Source: Favolaschia claudopus (taxonomy: Eukaryota; Basidiomycota; Agaricomycetes; Agaricales; Mycenaceae). From it: a stretch of DNA of 64,000 nt. Shown piece by piece: positions 45,492 through 56,340 of this stretch. Location of the stretch: contig JAWWNJ010000018.1 in NCBI GenBank assembly GCA_037176885.1, positions 1,302,001-1,366,000 of the forward strand, in the 5' to 3' direction. The notes beneath the pieces were generated by a model. It was not told the origin of the DNA and did not search any database. It saw nothing but the letters and a program-made list of their open reading frames with translations. A program made the translations under genes and the position numbers. Position 1 is the first letter of the stretch. Each line of letters opens with the position of its first letter.

Positions 45492-46008
45492 GAGCAATAG
45501 AGTGAGAGAGAAGAGTTGTTGAGGTCGTTGGCGACATAATTATTGACCAAAAGGGGAGAGGTGGAGCGGAGTGGGGCTGAGAGAGACGCGGGACCAAACA
45601 ACTATAGACAAAAAAACGAAGCGAAAGAAATGCCGAAACCCGTATTCTTTTTCCGAAACAGCTGTAATAGAGCATATTAGCAACTGATGAAAAACGATTT
45701 TTTTCGAACTTGACTGACATTTGTTCAACATTGTGGAGCCTTTGAGATTTTTGAACTGACTTGTGTCGATGCTTCGACTCGCCGGGCTGTCACCGCATTA
45801 AGACCACCGCGCCGGCGCCGATTGTCCCAAGAAGGCAATGCCAGCGGCATGCCTTTCTCTCACTTCCTCATCGCTCGTCGCGTCGCCGCCGCCGTCTTAG
45901 ACGTCTTGCAGCTCTGCTCCCACCGTTCTTGTGGAGCACAGGGCGCTGATCATGACATTCTAGTACAGTAAGTCCGTCATCGCGTTAAGCGGCCCCACAG
46001 GCTGGGCA

Positions 46009-46016
46009 TATAAAAG
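46009..46016 (+). promoter_or_regulatory. TATA box of the Myb-like gene
   Basis: TATAAAAG lies 53 bp upstream of the ATG at 46069, inside the Harbinger element. A pyrimidine-rich leader (TTTCTCCTTCATC) and an A/C-rich start context (CTCTACCATG) follow, typical of fungal promoters. Confidence 0.6.
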
Positions 46017-46068
46017 GCGCGTCTGCTACACGTTTCTCCTTCATCGCATACAACTAAACAACTCTACC

Positions 46069-47157
46069 ATGTCTTCTAGAATCGACGCTCACTGGGATCG
46101 CATCCTCTCCGCTCCCCCTCTTTCTCTCGAAGAGCTCGAGTCCGACTTCCCCGGTTATTCTTTCGACACCTCTGGCTGGGGCGAGGACCAGGAAATTGAG
46201 GTCACATCCCTCCCTCCTCACATGGAGGCCCGCGTTCCCGTGTCCTCCCATCCCAGGGTCAATCTGACCTCGTTCACGACGCCTCAGCGCCCTCTGCCGA
46301 CTCTCGACACCGCGTATATTACACCCCTCAGCAATACTCCTGGAACCCCGGCCCCCTTCGTCCTCAACAACTCTTTTCCTCCCTACCCCCCCGTCGACGC
46401 CGACGAGCAAAACCGGCAGCTCCCTTACGTCCCCGACATCACGCGCCGTCAGCATATCGCAGCTGCGGCCGACAAGTACATGGCCGATGTTGGCGTGGCG
46501 GCGGGCGAGCAGTGGCGTCATCGGATGTTGGCCCAAGACGACGCTCACCAGCATGCTGATAATGCTGCTGTGAAGGAAGGAGATGGGAAGGGGAAGGGGA
46601 AGGAGAAGAAGCAGGGTCGAGCGAAGGAGGATAAAGAGAACGGCACCGGGGAGGCTGCTTCCACCAACAAAAAGGCATTCAATGGTGACGACCTCATCAT
46701 GGTCGCTCGCGCTGCCATCGACATCAACCCCTTTACTGCGCCGCACGGTCAGAAGGCCGTGTCTTGGCAGCAAGTCGTCGACCTCCTCGACGAGCAAAAC
46801 TTCCGCCACAAGACCATCTCTGCCGCCAGCATTCAGCACACGGTGGAGGCAATGATCTCGTTCAAGAAGGTGTGTTGCTAATTTTTCTCAGACTCGTCTC
46901 GCATCTCATACATTGCTAGAATCCCCACGGCAAGGACAAGAACCTCGCCAACATCATCGGCGAGGGGACTTCTGCCAGCATCACCATCGGGGCCCTTCTC
47001 GAGCGCCTGGAGAACAATTTCGATGCCGCAAAGGGCAAGTCGGACGAAGCCAAGGCGAAGTTGAAGAAGGTGTGTCGCTAAATTTTCTATTTTCTTTCTT
47101 TCGCTAACATTTGTGTCGCAGTTGCGTGCGTTGGTGAGGAGCACGCAGACCCGGTAA
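46069..47157 (+). pseudogene. Harbinger-associated Myb/SANT-like protein, last exon lost
   Basis: Exons 46069-46869, 46920-47069 and 47122-47157. Exon 1 (267 codons) has an acidic N-terminus, a lysine-rich segment (GKGKGKEKKQGRAK) and the Myb-like region DLIMVARAAIDINPFTAP, SWQQVVDLLDEQNFRHKT, ending MISFKK at the splice site, exactly as in the gene at 1065. Exon 2 is LLERLENNFDAAKGKSDEAK. The third exon should encode over 100 residues with a nuclear localisation signal. Here it gives only LRALVRSTQTR before a stop, because it has become the antisense of the transposase C-terminus. The TATA box and intact splice sites suggest a truncated DNA-binding protein may still be made, which could act as a repressor (inference). 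Confidence 0.65.
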
Positions 47158-48276
47158 TATCTGCCGATGGGTGATGCATAGATTCGGTGCTTCCACCATG
47201 CATTGAGGAAGGGCCACAGACGGGTGATATTCCCGAAACTATGCTCCACCTCAATCCGCACAGCCGCCATTGCTTCATTCCACGCCGTCTCTTCTGCTGT
47301 TCGCTGCCCGAGACCCGAAAAGGGACTCATGAGAAGAGGATTGACCCCATAAGCGGGGTCGCCAAAGAGCTGGAAGTAGCGCTTTGATATCCGCGTGTTC
47401 TGGTCGGCACCGGGTCGCAACGCATGTTGGGAACACTGATCAAGGAGGTGGGACTCGGCGAGGAGAGCATTGTCGTTGCGGCGGCCCTCCATTGGCCCAA
47501 ATAAATGCCCGACAAGGCCATTGGGGAGTGTAACACCTTGATACTTTGTCGCATGAATCTTTTTGTAGCCGTTGTAAGCAATACACTGCCACCATGTCGG
47601 ACGGCACATCCCGCGGATGGTGCAGTCAATAAAACCCCAAACATACTTCAGTGGCGCGCCGGCAGCATAAATAGCGGCGGCATATTCCGCCATCTGAGCT
47701 TGGGAAAAAATGCCATTGCTGTCGAAATCCAGTAGATGGCTCCAGCGCTCGTCCAAGAACTCCGACAGCTCATTGATTAGCTGGCTGATGGGGGCCTGGG
47801 ATCGATTGTGCTGCATGGATAGCTCGAACATGTCGCCTGCAGAGCGGAAGCGTGCGAGAAGTAGCCCGAGAGCTTCGATACGCGGGAAAGCACACCGGTT
47901 TTGTGTGCGAAAGATGGGTGGTACTTATGTCCAACGCAGCTCCTAAATCAGCCATCTCGTCGGAGTAGAAACTTTTGATGCTTGTTAGACGTAGACTTCA
48001 CTCTAACATCAAGAAAACGTACCGGAACCGATATTTGCACTCTCCGGGGTCCAGAGAGTTTAACCAAGCAAGTGAAATCCTGGTGCCGCCGATAGCGGGA
48101 CGGCCAGAATCACAACGGCGCGAAAGATTTTGGCGCCAGTGCTCGAGAATGCCGAACCACGGATCGTCCGGTGCATCAGCGGCTTGCTGATAGACATGAA
48201 AAATGTCTCCGTCGTCTGCGTCGAGGAGGGGACCGAGTATGCTGCAGAGGAAACGTCTCAAAGGTGTGGAGGTCAT
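47119..48276 (-). pseudogene. PIF/Harbinger transposase, C-terminus deleted and frameshifted
   Basis: Exon 1 (48276-48023) starts MTSTPLRRFLCSILGPLL and ends KYRFR at a GTACGT donor. A 51-bp intron (47972-48022) follows, and exon 2 opens FYSDEMADLGAALDI. Near 47930 one extra base shifts the frame, then RTQNRCAFPRIEALGLLL leads into a long intact stretch. First D in WGFIDCTIRGMCRP, then GHLFGPMEGRRND, second D in FQLFGDPAYG, and E in VRIEVEHSFG. The protein ends normally at VCVLLTNARNC. The expected PPTLEEY tail is missing, and the frame runs on through the antisense of the Myb-like gene. Close relative of the transposase at 2419-3641. Confidence 0.75.
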
Positions 48277-48456
48277 GGTGGGAGGAAAGCGAGATGAAGC
48301 TGTGCACCGGCCGGAGAGAACGCGTTCAATTTGTTCAGGTGATCGCGAAAGCCGGCTGAATTGAATTTGAATTTCCATCGAGTTTCTTGAATTTTGAACT
48401 TAATTCTCAAATCAAAATCATCGGTTCAAAATTTTACATCAGTTGCTAATATGCTC

Positions 48457-50149
48457 TATTGTTACGTTTATTTTTTTTCATTCCAGTTTGAATCGACTCA
48501 ACGACTCGCCGCCGCTCAATCTTTTGCATATACCCATCCCCTCGAGGTACGCAGGCATCTTTTAGCACAGGTTTTTCGTCTCATTAGCTGGATCAGGGTT
48601 CAATTGCTCAAGGTTCGAAGGCGTTTGAAGTTGATGTTATTCAAATACGACTTCCTAACTACACGCCCCACAGGTAGTATCTACATCCTTCGTCAATGTC
48701 ATACCTGTCGTGACAATGGCCAGCTGCGCTTAATCGAGTCTATACCTTGATATCAGCCAGTAAGTAGAGTGGGGCACATGTGAACATACCTTGAGCTTTC
48801 ATTGTTGTTGCAATCGGATTTAGAGAAGTATTCGTCAAATGAGCCCGCAAGCAGCGGCGGCGGCAAGTGATAGGTTAACTGTGCATGCGGTGTGCCGTGT
48901 CCGATCCAACGAGAAGATATTCACATCGTTGCATTGGACCGAATCTTGAGTAATTCGCTGACGTCGGCATCAAGCGGAACCGAGGTGAGTGGGCTGAACG
49001 AAGCGGGGTTACTGGGACGAAACGACCCGCGTGGTGCTTGTGGAGGCAGTGCATACCGTTGCGGTCAATATATGGGGTAGTTTCTTCTGTAAGTGTCTCG
49101 TCCGAGTCGTGCGCTTGCTAAAATCGACAATGGATCTGCGGGTCTCGCCGCTCAGCACGAGCTTACGCAGTTGGTTGCTGTGCAGGTGAGCTAGACCTTC
49201 GAATGCATGCTGCTTCGGCAACGAGGAAAAGTGCTTCGAAGACAGCACTTGCACGAGTTGAGCTGATCCGTCGTAGGTATCATTGAGGCAGATGCAGTAG
49301 ATTCGCGACGGCACATGAAGGATAAGACGCGAATTCGCGTTTATGGTGCATGTGCGGCCTCGAGCTTAACCGCCACGATTGGTGCCGCGGGTGCAGCGAG
49401 CAGAACAAGATACCCCATGATTAGAGAGAGAAAAATGAAATGGGCATACTCGCACCTGATTGGAACAAATCCCACACCCACCTGAGAAACATATCAAGTG
49501 CGGCATCCCAGTAGTTGACGCAGATTGAACGCGGTACGCGTGAGTGACTCAAGCAGCGCTGTCGACACTGGGGGAAGTGGCTGAGGGTTCCTTGACCCTC
49601 AAGGTCGTCGGTAGCTTGCGACGGAAGCCTCAATTGTGAACAGTAGGAATATAGAACCAAAACGCGCCTCGGGTCATCTACTGGCTGACATTTCGTGATC
49701 ACAACTACCCATTTCCTTCCAACGACATGCTTGTTGGTTTCAGAAGCAAAGAAACACGTTCAATCGCGTCGCCCAGACGCCCAATGTGGACCGATGGCCG
49801 CATCCGGAAAAAGTCCTGTCACATATCTGGAGCCGCGATTTAGCCATGCAGTCATCCCAGTGACGGTTCTTCAAGTTGAGAGCGAAGTTCAGGGAGGAGT
49901 TTCGGAGTAAACCTCGAGAGCGCCGAGCGACGTGGTGGCAAGAGGTAAAGAAGATCAGTTGCTGGTTCGATCCAAACAAGGCCAATCTATGTTTGATCGC
50001 TGTTGAGCTCATTCCGGCGACTCCTTCCGCGGGCGGGAAAAATCTGGAAGGGTTCGGAAGGTCACGAATGCGTATAGAGGTATGCTTGGATGAATTTGGC
50101 GAGGGAGGTGGCGCCAAATGACTGTTGGGCGAAGAGATTCGGTCAAATC
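48457..50149. other. Stretch without a recognisable gene
   Basis: Several open frames of 60-125 codons on both strands (for example 49009-49314 and 49740-50117, both minus). None has a recognisable domain, coding-like splice structure or repeat context. Confidence 0.35.
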
Positions 50150-51013
50150 CCCTGTAGGGCTTGAACCCGTCAGTCAGAGTGACGGGAAACGGACGGGACG
50201 GACGGACGCCGTCCGTCCGTCTTGGGCTTGAGCGAGGTGTTGCGACGGACGGACGCTGACGGCTTCATGCCGTCTGACGGACGTCCCAAGCCGTCTATCA
50301 CGAAACCGCTGATTGTGACCGCGCCGACGTCTGAAACAAGTTTCTATGACTAGTGTTGCCGGGAGCTGAGTTGGAGCTGAACTCGAGTTGATTGCCCATC
50401 AGCTCGCTGTCAGCTCGAGTTGACCGGAGCTGGCTCAGAGCTGATACCGGATATGGGAATCTAGTGTCCCAGGGTTCATCTTTCCACCCGAAGGGCAAAA
50501 TTTTAGGGGAGAATGGACCAAATTTTTATGTGGAAGGTTTTTCTGAGCTCTCTTCAAGCTCAAACTGTTTTTTATACGTCGAGAACGGCCAAGAAACGGC
50601 CAATACAGAAACTGGGGAGGGAGTGTGATGTCACACAGTGTACACCACCAGAAATGTCACGTCGTCCGCTTTGGGTGACGAGGGTGGAGTCGAGGCGAGC
50701 TGGCATCACCTCGAGGTGCCACTTTTGGGAAGGGGTCGAGTTGGAGTTGAACTCAGCTCGGAGCTAGCTCCAGCTTCCGGCAACACTATTTCTATCTGAT
50801 CCTGGCAAGTGAAATCAGTCGTTTCTTGATGTCTTCGTTGTTCTTACCGCGTAAACAGGCAGATTCAGCCGTCAAGACGGACGGGACGGCTTGACGGCAC
50901 CCGTCCGTCTCGAGCCTCGGAACGAGCATTGACGGACAGGCACGGACGGCCGTCACTTTCTGACGGCCGTTTCGTGACGGACGACGGACGGGACGGACGG
51001 GTTTGATTCCCCT
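50150..51013. repeat. GACGG-rich inverted repeat, split by a MITE
   Basis: The parts 50160-50330 and 50865-51003 are packed with GACGGAC/GTCCGTC units in both orientations, and the outer ends are roughly inverted (TTGAACCCGTC; CGGGTTTGA). The central part is the MITE at 50351-50788. Probably an older foldback element. Confidence 0.5.
50351..50788. mobile_element. MITE, AGTGYTGCCGGG family (copy 2), nested
   Basis: 438 bp bounded by TA, with ends AGTGTTGCCGGGAGCTGAG and, inverted, AGTGTTGCCGGAAGCTGGAG. AGCTGAG/CTCAGCT units are repeated towards both ends. Confidence 0.7.
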
Positions 51014-52639
51014 GCAATAAGTGAGATAAGAGCCCATAAGTTCTTATCGTGGATCAATTTACCGTAAATTAACATCAATTTACAGGATTTACAGCCACGT
51101 GACTCTCTGGCGGCGTCAGCGCCGCGCGTTTTAACGCATTTTGGGACGCGTTTCACGCGTTGTTTTGAACTATATGGGCTTCGAGAAGCATGAACAGCAC
51201 TCTGATATGCTCAAAAACGCGTCAACCCAGGCTTGAGGATTAATTTACCGGTTCAAATCAATTCAATGAACATGCTTGCGGAAAATAATATGTGATTATG
51301 GGTCGCTAGGCTGTGGAGCGCTATACAAAGCAGCCAAAATTGAGGGGTTGAGGCATGTGGAGTGCTCTGGTCGAGCGCGAGCTGTAAACTTCAATAATAA
51401 TCTTGTGTGGGGCAATTGTTTCCCTCAAATAATGCTTTTCCTCATGTATATATCACATCTTACGCATCCTTACTCGTTAAGATGGGTTTTTAGCGTGCTG
51501 TCCTTCTGTTAGAGCCTTCGAAGAAGTGTACGCAAGATTTCCGCCGCGAAAATGAACCGCTCGATCGGGGAAGTTGGTTTCATCTCGAAGTAATGTTTGA
51601 TAAGTCCTGCAGCTGGGTGGGAGTGCAAACTTTGACGCTCTTGTTCCTTTGAGTATCGAATTTAGCCGATTTAAACGCCTGCATATGCGGGGCTGGCGAT
51701 GCAGCACAATCATCACCTCCAGGTATGTTCTATGCTCATCCTGATCTCCTTCTTGCTACTGCGGCATCGCAGGCTTATCGGCAACTGAGAAAGACTCCCT
51801 TGTGGTGCGCTACACCTTCATTGATTCAATTCACCGCTCTCGGCGCTCAAAATAATTTTACACAAGATCAGCATCGCTTGGCATAAGAATATGATCGCCA
51901 TCCTGCCCTATTGTTGAGCAGGCTGCTCGTTCAACGCCATGTGCTGGTCTTACAGCGTACTCCGAGCTGTGGGCTGCTCGCAAGGTCTTTGTATGGTTGC
52001 AAGGTAAGCTAGAATTAGAATTATGCAAAGCACCATAAACATGAAACATGCCATACTTATAGCTCTGATTTCGTCGCTATCTTGATAAAGACAAGCGGAT
52101 CCAGGAGCAACTCCTGGTTAATCTGCAATCGACAGAACTGATGTATATGTTGCCTATGGTATAGACCTACGCACCTTGTATCGAAGTCGATGATTTGAAT
52201 ACATTGATGTTTTGCCACGGTATTAGCCAGAGAAAGACGGAGATGGACACCCCAGGATTGCCATACAATAAAGAATGTAGAATCTGACGGTTGGGCCTGC
52301 GAGCAGTCGTACAGTAGCGCGAAATAAGCAAAGGTCACGGCAGAGATGAAGTGACACATTTTATTCATTCTTTCGTCGAGCCGAGCCCGATATGGGTGGA
52401 ATTCTCCTTCCTATGACTCTATAAGATGGCTCCTGAATAGTCTTGATGCCCTTAGGCTTCTGTGATTCGACAACGCTCACCAATGAGCAAGTTGAACATT
52501 GGTTGAATTTAATTTCCTCATTTGGGTCTAGATCCGGTGGTTCGCTTATCTCGATCACCGGTGATCAAGCTTCGGCAAAGTCCGGAATTAACACAATTTA
52601 CAATTTAGTTTCGTAAATTTTGCCAAATAAAGCTACTTA
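51014..52639. other. Stretch with one weak gene candidate
   Basis: Mostly without recognisable genes. The only candidate is the minus-strand frame described at 52057-52368. Confidence 0.3.
52057..52368 (-). CDS. Possible small secreted protein
   Basis: ATG at 52368 gives MNKMCHFISAVTFAYFALL, then YDCSQAQPSDS. This looks like a signal peptide (hydrophobic core, then SQA before Q). The frame stays open for 103 codons. A GTGCGT donor and an ATTGCAG acceptor within it would instead give a shorter two-exon protein of about 80 residues. No family is recognised and no neighbouring gene supports it. Confidence 0.2.
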   Translation of the reverse strand: MNKMCHFISAVTFAYFALLYDCSQAQPSDSTFFIVWQSWGVHLRLSLANTVAKHQCIQIIDFDTRCVGLYHRQHIHQFCRLQINQELLLDPLVFIKIATKSEL

Positions 52640-52944
52640 AGTACCTGGGTGATCCGCCCAAGGCTGGCACGGCAAAGTCCGGGAAACACGTGATCTTAAC
52701 CCTAACCGATATGGAAATTTGATGATGGCATCAACCATCATCAGGGTTTGTTTCACTTTTTCGGAGGTGAAAACACATAAACTTGTTCAAAGCACAAGAT
52801 GAGTTGCTACACATCCATAGAGACGTTCTACCCTGTTTTTAAGTCGAACGGTGATGACGGCATAATGTAGTATCGAGTTTAACTTTTGATGCTGTTCCCT
52901 GCCAAAAAAAGAACCGGGATGTGATGCATATGGTTGGCACTGTA
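52640..52944. mobile_element. Family B MITE, left part missing (copy 4)
   Basis: Right half of a family B element ending GGTTGGCACTG-TA. A second family B element starts 43 bp further on. Confidence 0.6.
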
Positions 52945-52986
52945 CAAAAAGAAAGTAAAGACCTAGATTGTCGTGTGGTGTAAGTG

Positions 52987-54736
52987 TACAGTGCCCACCA
53001 TCACTTCTCCAACACCACCTTTTAACCCGGAAATAAATTTTTGTGATTTATTTCTGATTTTCTGAGGGAGGAAACCCACCAAAAGAATGCGTTTGGCGCG
53101 AAGAACCCCATTTTTCCCACGGTGTTTCACTTTTTTCGGGTCCGGAAAAAATAAAATGGCGTTTTGAACTGTAATTTTGCTAGGAATTGACTCAATTTGG
53201 GTCCGCAGTCCTTCAGAAACAGGCGAAAACACTGTGAGACTGGGGGCACATGAAAATCATGTACCTTGGTACCCCGAAATTCATGTCCTCTTACACTGAA
53301 AATCATCGAGCATTCCCTGAAATTCATGTCCCAGCGCGTGAACAAAATCATACTCTTTTTCGACGTTTTCATGTGCCTTTTTAATGTACCGATTCCATGA
53401 AAATCAGTCTCAAGTCCGAATTGCTCCCTCAACAAGCACGAAATCATGGAACGAGACAATGAAAATAATGGGTTACGGAGCAAAATTCAGGATGAAATGA
53501 GATGATATTAAGGTCTATATACCAATACATGTGTTATCTACGTGTGAACACCGCGCGCGATGGAACTCCAGTCCTGCTACAAGATCTCCAGTTCACGGGC
53601 GGACTACCTGGGGACATTGTTGATAAGTATGGTACGAACAATAGATAAACAAAACACACCTCTGGATCGACGCTCGCTGACTTGTTCGTAGAGTTTACTC
53701 AACGACAACGGCGAGGCAAATAGCAAAGGGGTAGCCGCTACAGTGAGTAAAGGAAGTTGTTAGTGCAAAGTGTGAGGGGGTGGGTAGTACTACGACGCAC
53801 TTTTTATCTTCTCGCCCACTTCAGTCTTCGACCAGTAGATCTCTGCACGAGTTGCGGGGCATTTGCGGGAGAAGAAACCACGGCGGCGGGCGGGGAAAAG
53901 GTGTATGTGGCCCGTGGGGTGGTGCAAGCGGGTCGAAGGTAGAGGCGCTGCCAGAGTTCTCGGGTCATTGACAGTCACATTGAAGGAGTGAAGGAAGGCG
54001 ACGGCGACGACGACGACAACGGCAAGAGTGGTGGTACGTGACGACAACGACGGCGACGGCGTCGGGGTTAATCCTGGCGATGTGGTGGTGGTGGTGGGAG
54101 GCAAGGGACGTGCGAGGTCGTCCGCAGTATATGTGCTGCGGATGTGGAGCTCTGACGTCACTTCTCGGCATTTCGGCATTTGGACTTCAACACTTTTTCG
54201 CGATTTCTGCGCAGCACCACCCTCCGATTTTAATGTCATATTCCATGATTTTTTGAGGAGGTGAGCATCGGGTGAAATTCGTTGAATGGGACCTGATTTC
54301 TCTGGGATACATGAAAGAGAAAAATCATGGACATTTCCATGAAATAATTGATTCATCGTCTAGGTACATGAAAATCATGCGCCGATGTTTTCACAGTGAA
54401 AATCCATAGCCGAGGCTGTCATGCCCCAAATAGGTGGTCGGGCGGCAAAGTCCGACGTCCACGTGACTCTAACCCTAGCTTATCATACCCATTTAGGCAA
54501 ATTAGTAAGGACTTGATCCCATCATTAGGTTTGTTTCACTTTTTCCGAGGTCGGAAGACAAAAAGTTGGTGGATTGCCCTGTAAAACACACGGTGGATTG
54601 CTACACATGTCAAGAGACGTTTTACGCTGTTTTTTAGTTTACCTGTGATGATGGCATAATTTATGTAGTAGCGACTTGAACTTTTGACGCCCTTCCCTGC
54701 CAAATAAGGAACCGTGACGTGGTGACTGGCACTGTA
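52987..54736. mobile_element. Family B MITE with a nested insertion (copy 5)
   Basis: Ends CAGTGCCCACCATCAC and, inverted, CAGTGCCAGTCACCAC, bounded by TA. It aligns with copy 2 (33942-34515) except for 53230-54398, which is another element. Confidence 0.75.
53230..54398. mobile_element. Nested TIR element, family N
   Basis: Inverted ends CACTGTGARAC, followed after a few mismatches by CATGAWWWTCATGTACC, with AAAA on both sides. About 1.17 kb with GAC/CGG-rich trinucleotide stretches at 53995-54095. Open frames across the trinucleotide repeats are low complexity and not credible genes. CATGAAAATCA-type motifs recur near both ends. Confidence 0.6.
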
Positions 54737-54879
54737 AGAGTCAGTAAGACAAGATAAGAAGAAAATGTGACATGTCAAAGATTAAATACTGTGACTGAGA
54801 TCATGATCCATTGATTATACTTAGTAAAGTTCTGGTCCGTGATGTAAGTGTCAGACTTACACCTGCAGCCCTGATTGCG

Positions 54880-56340
54880 CCGGTCAGTCCAAATTGTCAA
54901 GCAGGTCTCACTCGTGCTGGGCATATTCCACGCCCGCGCCGATGCGTAGATTTTGATAGCTGTTTCTACATCATCGGTTACCGGTACCGCTGTCCCTCTT
55001 GTGTCGGGGAAGAAAACCATAACCTACCGGACCTGTGACTCGCATCCTCAAGAAACTGCCCAGGCTCTAGCGTCATCTTTCCCCGCCCTTCGAATAGCCT
55101 CTTCATGTTTATGAGGTCATGCTTCCAGAGTGGTATGGGCTGGAAGCAATTTGCTGATACCCTTCGTGTTCGCCACCTCGAGCACTATGACAAACTTCAT
55201 CTGGCGTATCTGACGTCTCTCGCAAAAATGAAGGAGGTTTTCGAGTGGCGTACACTAAAGTTCAAGAGCTTCTTCCCATTCGAGGACACCTCGCCGGATG
55301 GCTATCATGGTTTTGTCCCAAGCTCCCAGGCTTCGTGACTTGTCGATCAATTCATCGAGCAGCATAGTTTCGACCAGGCTATCTCTCTTTTGTCTGCGTC
55401 GATCTGTGCTATTGACCATAGCTTCAAGGTGCGGTCTTTACGTCTATATTGAATTCCGAACTCATTCTAGCTTGCGAAGCACATTGCCAAAGTTGATGGA
55501 CAGCAGATCTTTGTTGCCCTTCTCACAATTACCAATGAGAAGGGTGAGATCCGAGTGTGCAACCTTGTGGCGACAAAGTCTCATTCTCGCTCTCGCTCAA
55601 CCGCATGCGGGAGTCGCTCATCCGTTACGGCCACACCCAGCCCAAAATCTTTTACACGGATAACATGTCCATTCCTTGAGCGGTGTTTTCCGTCGCTTTG
55701 CGGGTCAGTTGGAAAAATACGCCCACCTCGATGCACTTGAATTACCGCCAGACGTTCTAGTCAGCAAGCTACGCAGCGTCCACAATATCAATGAAGTCTG
55801 TCGTGCCATTTTACCAGACCTGCCTGAAGACGACAGCAGGCCCCCGGTCTCTACCTATTAGGCGGGTCGGCGATAGAGTAAAACAACGCTTCAAAAACGG
55901 CCTACCTGGGTCGGCAACATAGAGTAAATCAGCCTGTAAACAGCTGAGGCTGGTCGGATATAGAGTAAATCGCGCGCAGCGCGAGAAATTTTTTGAAGTC
56001 TGTACCTCTTGGGTGAGCCCTGAACATTGATTTTTCGATTGTTTTTCGAGGCCGCAGCCGGAGATTCCAGCCTAAGTAAAGCCGAGACAACAGCAGAAGG
56101 CGTCTCTGACGAGAAAAACGGCCACATCAACGAAAAATCGACCGAAAAATCCAATTTTTGGCCTGATGTCGGTTGGAAATAGAGTAAATCGGGGCCCGAT
56201 GCACCCAAAATCATAGAGTAAATCAGTCCAGAATCTGGCTGCGAATCCGACCTGCCTAATAGGTAGTGACCGGGGGCCTACGACAGCCTTGTAAAGTTGG
56301 TGATATTCGTTGATTTGGAATGGAACGTCGGAATTTTATT
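54880..56340 (+). pseudogene. DUF6729-like/3'-5' exonuclease gene, decayed and split by a MITE
   Basis: Fragments in order: GHIPRPRRCVDFDSCFYI and GYRYRCPSC (Cys-rich part), MRSCFQSGMGWKQFADTL and FFPFEDTSPDGYHGFVPS, then IDHSFK. A 43-bp GT...AG intron (about 55429-55471) leads to LAKHIAKVDGQQIFVALL, TITNEKGEIRVCNLVATK, RYGHTQPKIFYTDNMS, PFLERCFPSL and AILPDLPEDDS. After a MITE (55838-56279) the same frame resumes as DDSLVKLVIFVDLEWNVG, the DxE motif I of WRN-type 3'-5' exonucleases. At least four frameshifts show decay before or after the insertion. The family is common and multiplied in Agaricomycetes. Its role is unknown; it may be transposon-derived. Confidence 0.6.
55838..56279. mobile_element. 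MITE, family G (copy 2), hAT-like
   Basis: Inverted ends AGGCCCCCGGTC, then TACCTATTAGGC, flanked by the perfect 8-bp duplication ACGACAGC (55830-55837 and 56280-56287). Contains five AGAGTAAA motifs. 8-bp duplications are typical of hAT insertions. Confidence 0.85.

Larger units (their letters stand above)
42137..45665. mobile_element. Two-gene Tc1/mariner element with 71-bp inverted repeats
   Basis: TA at 42137-42138 and 45664-45665. The first and last 71 bp are perfect inverted copies starting CAGCTGTTTCGGAAAAAG. The 3.5-kb unit encloses two convergent genes: a four-exon passenger (42363-44065, plus strand) and a Tc1/mariner-superfamily transposase (44244-45491, minus strand). Perfect ends indicate recent movement. 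The right end abuts the Harbinger element at 45669. Confidence 0.85.
45669..48456. mobile_element. PIF/Harbinger element, internally deleted
   Basis: Inverted ends GAGCATATTAGCAACTGATG at 45669-45688 and 48437-48456, with two or three more matching bases outside. It contains the convergent Myb-like gene (46069-47157) and transposase (47119-48276). A deletion at about 47119-47122 removed the last exon of the first and the C-terminus of the second. The exact target duplication is unclear because another transposon abuts the left end. Confidence 0.75.

Noticed and set aside
46878..47118. C-terminal extension of the third Harbinger transposase
   Set aside because: It is only the antisense of the Myb-like gene's second exon and introns, reached after an internal deletion.
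53790..54356. 188-codon minus frame and overlapping plus frames
   Set aside because: They run through trinucleotide repeats inside a nested element; low complexity only.
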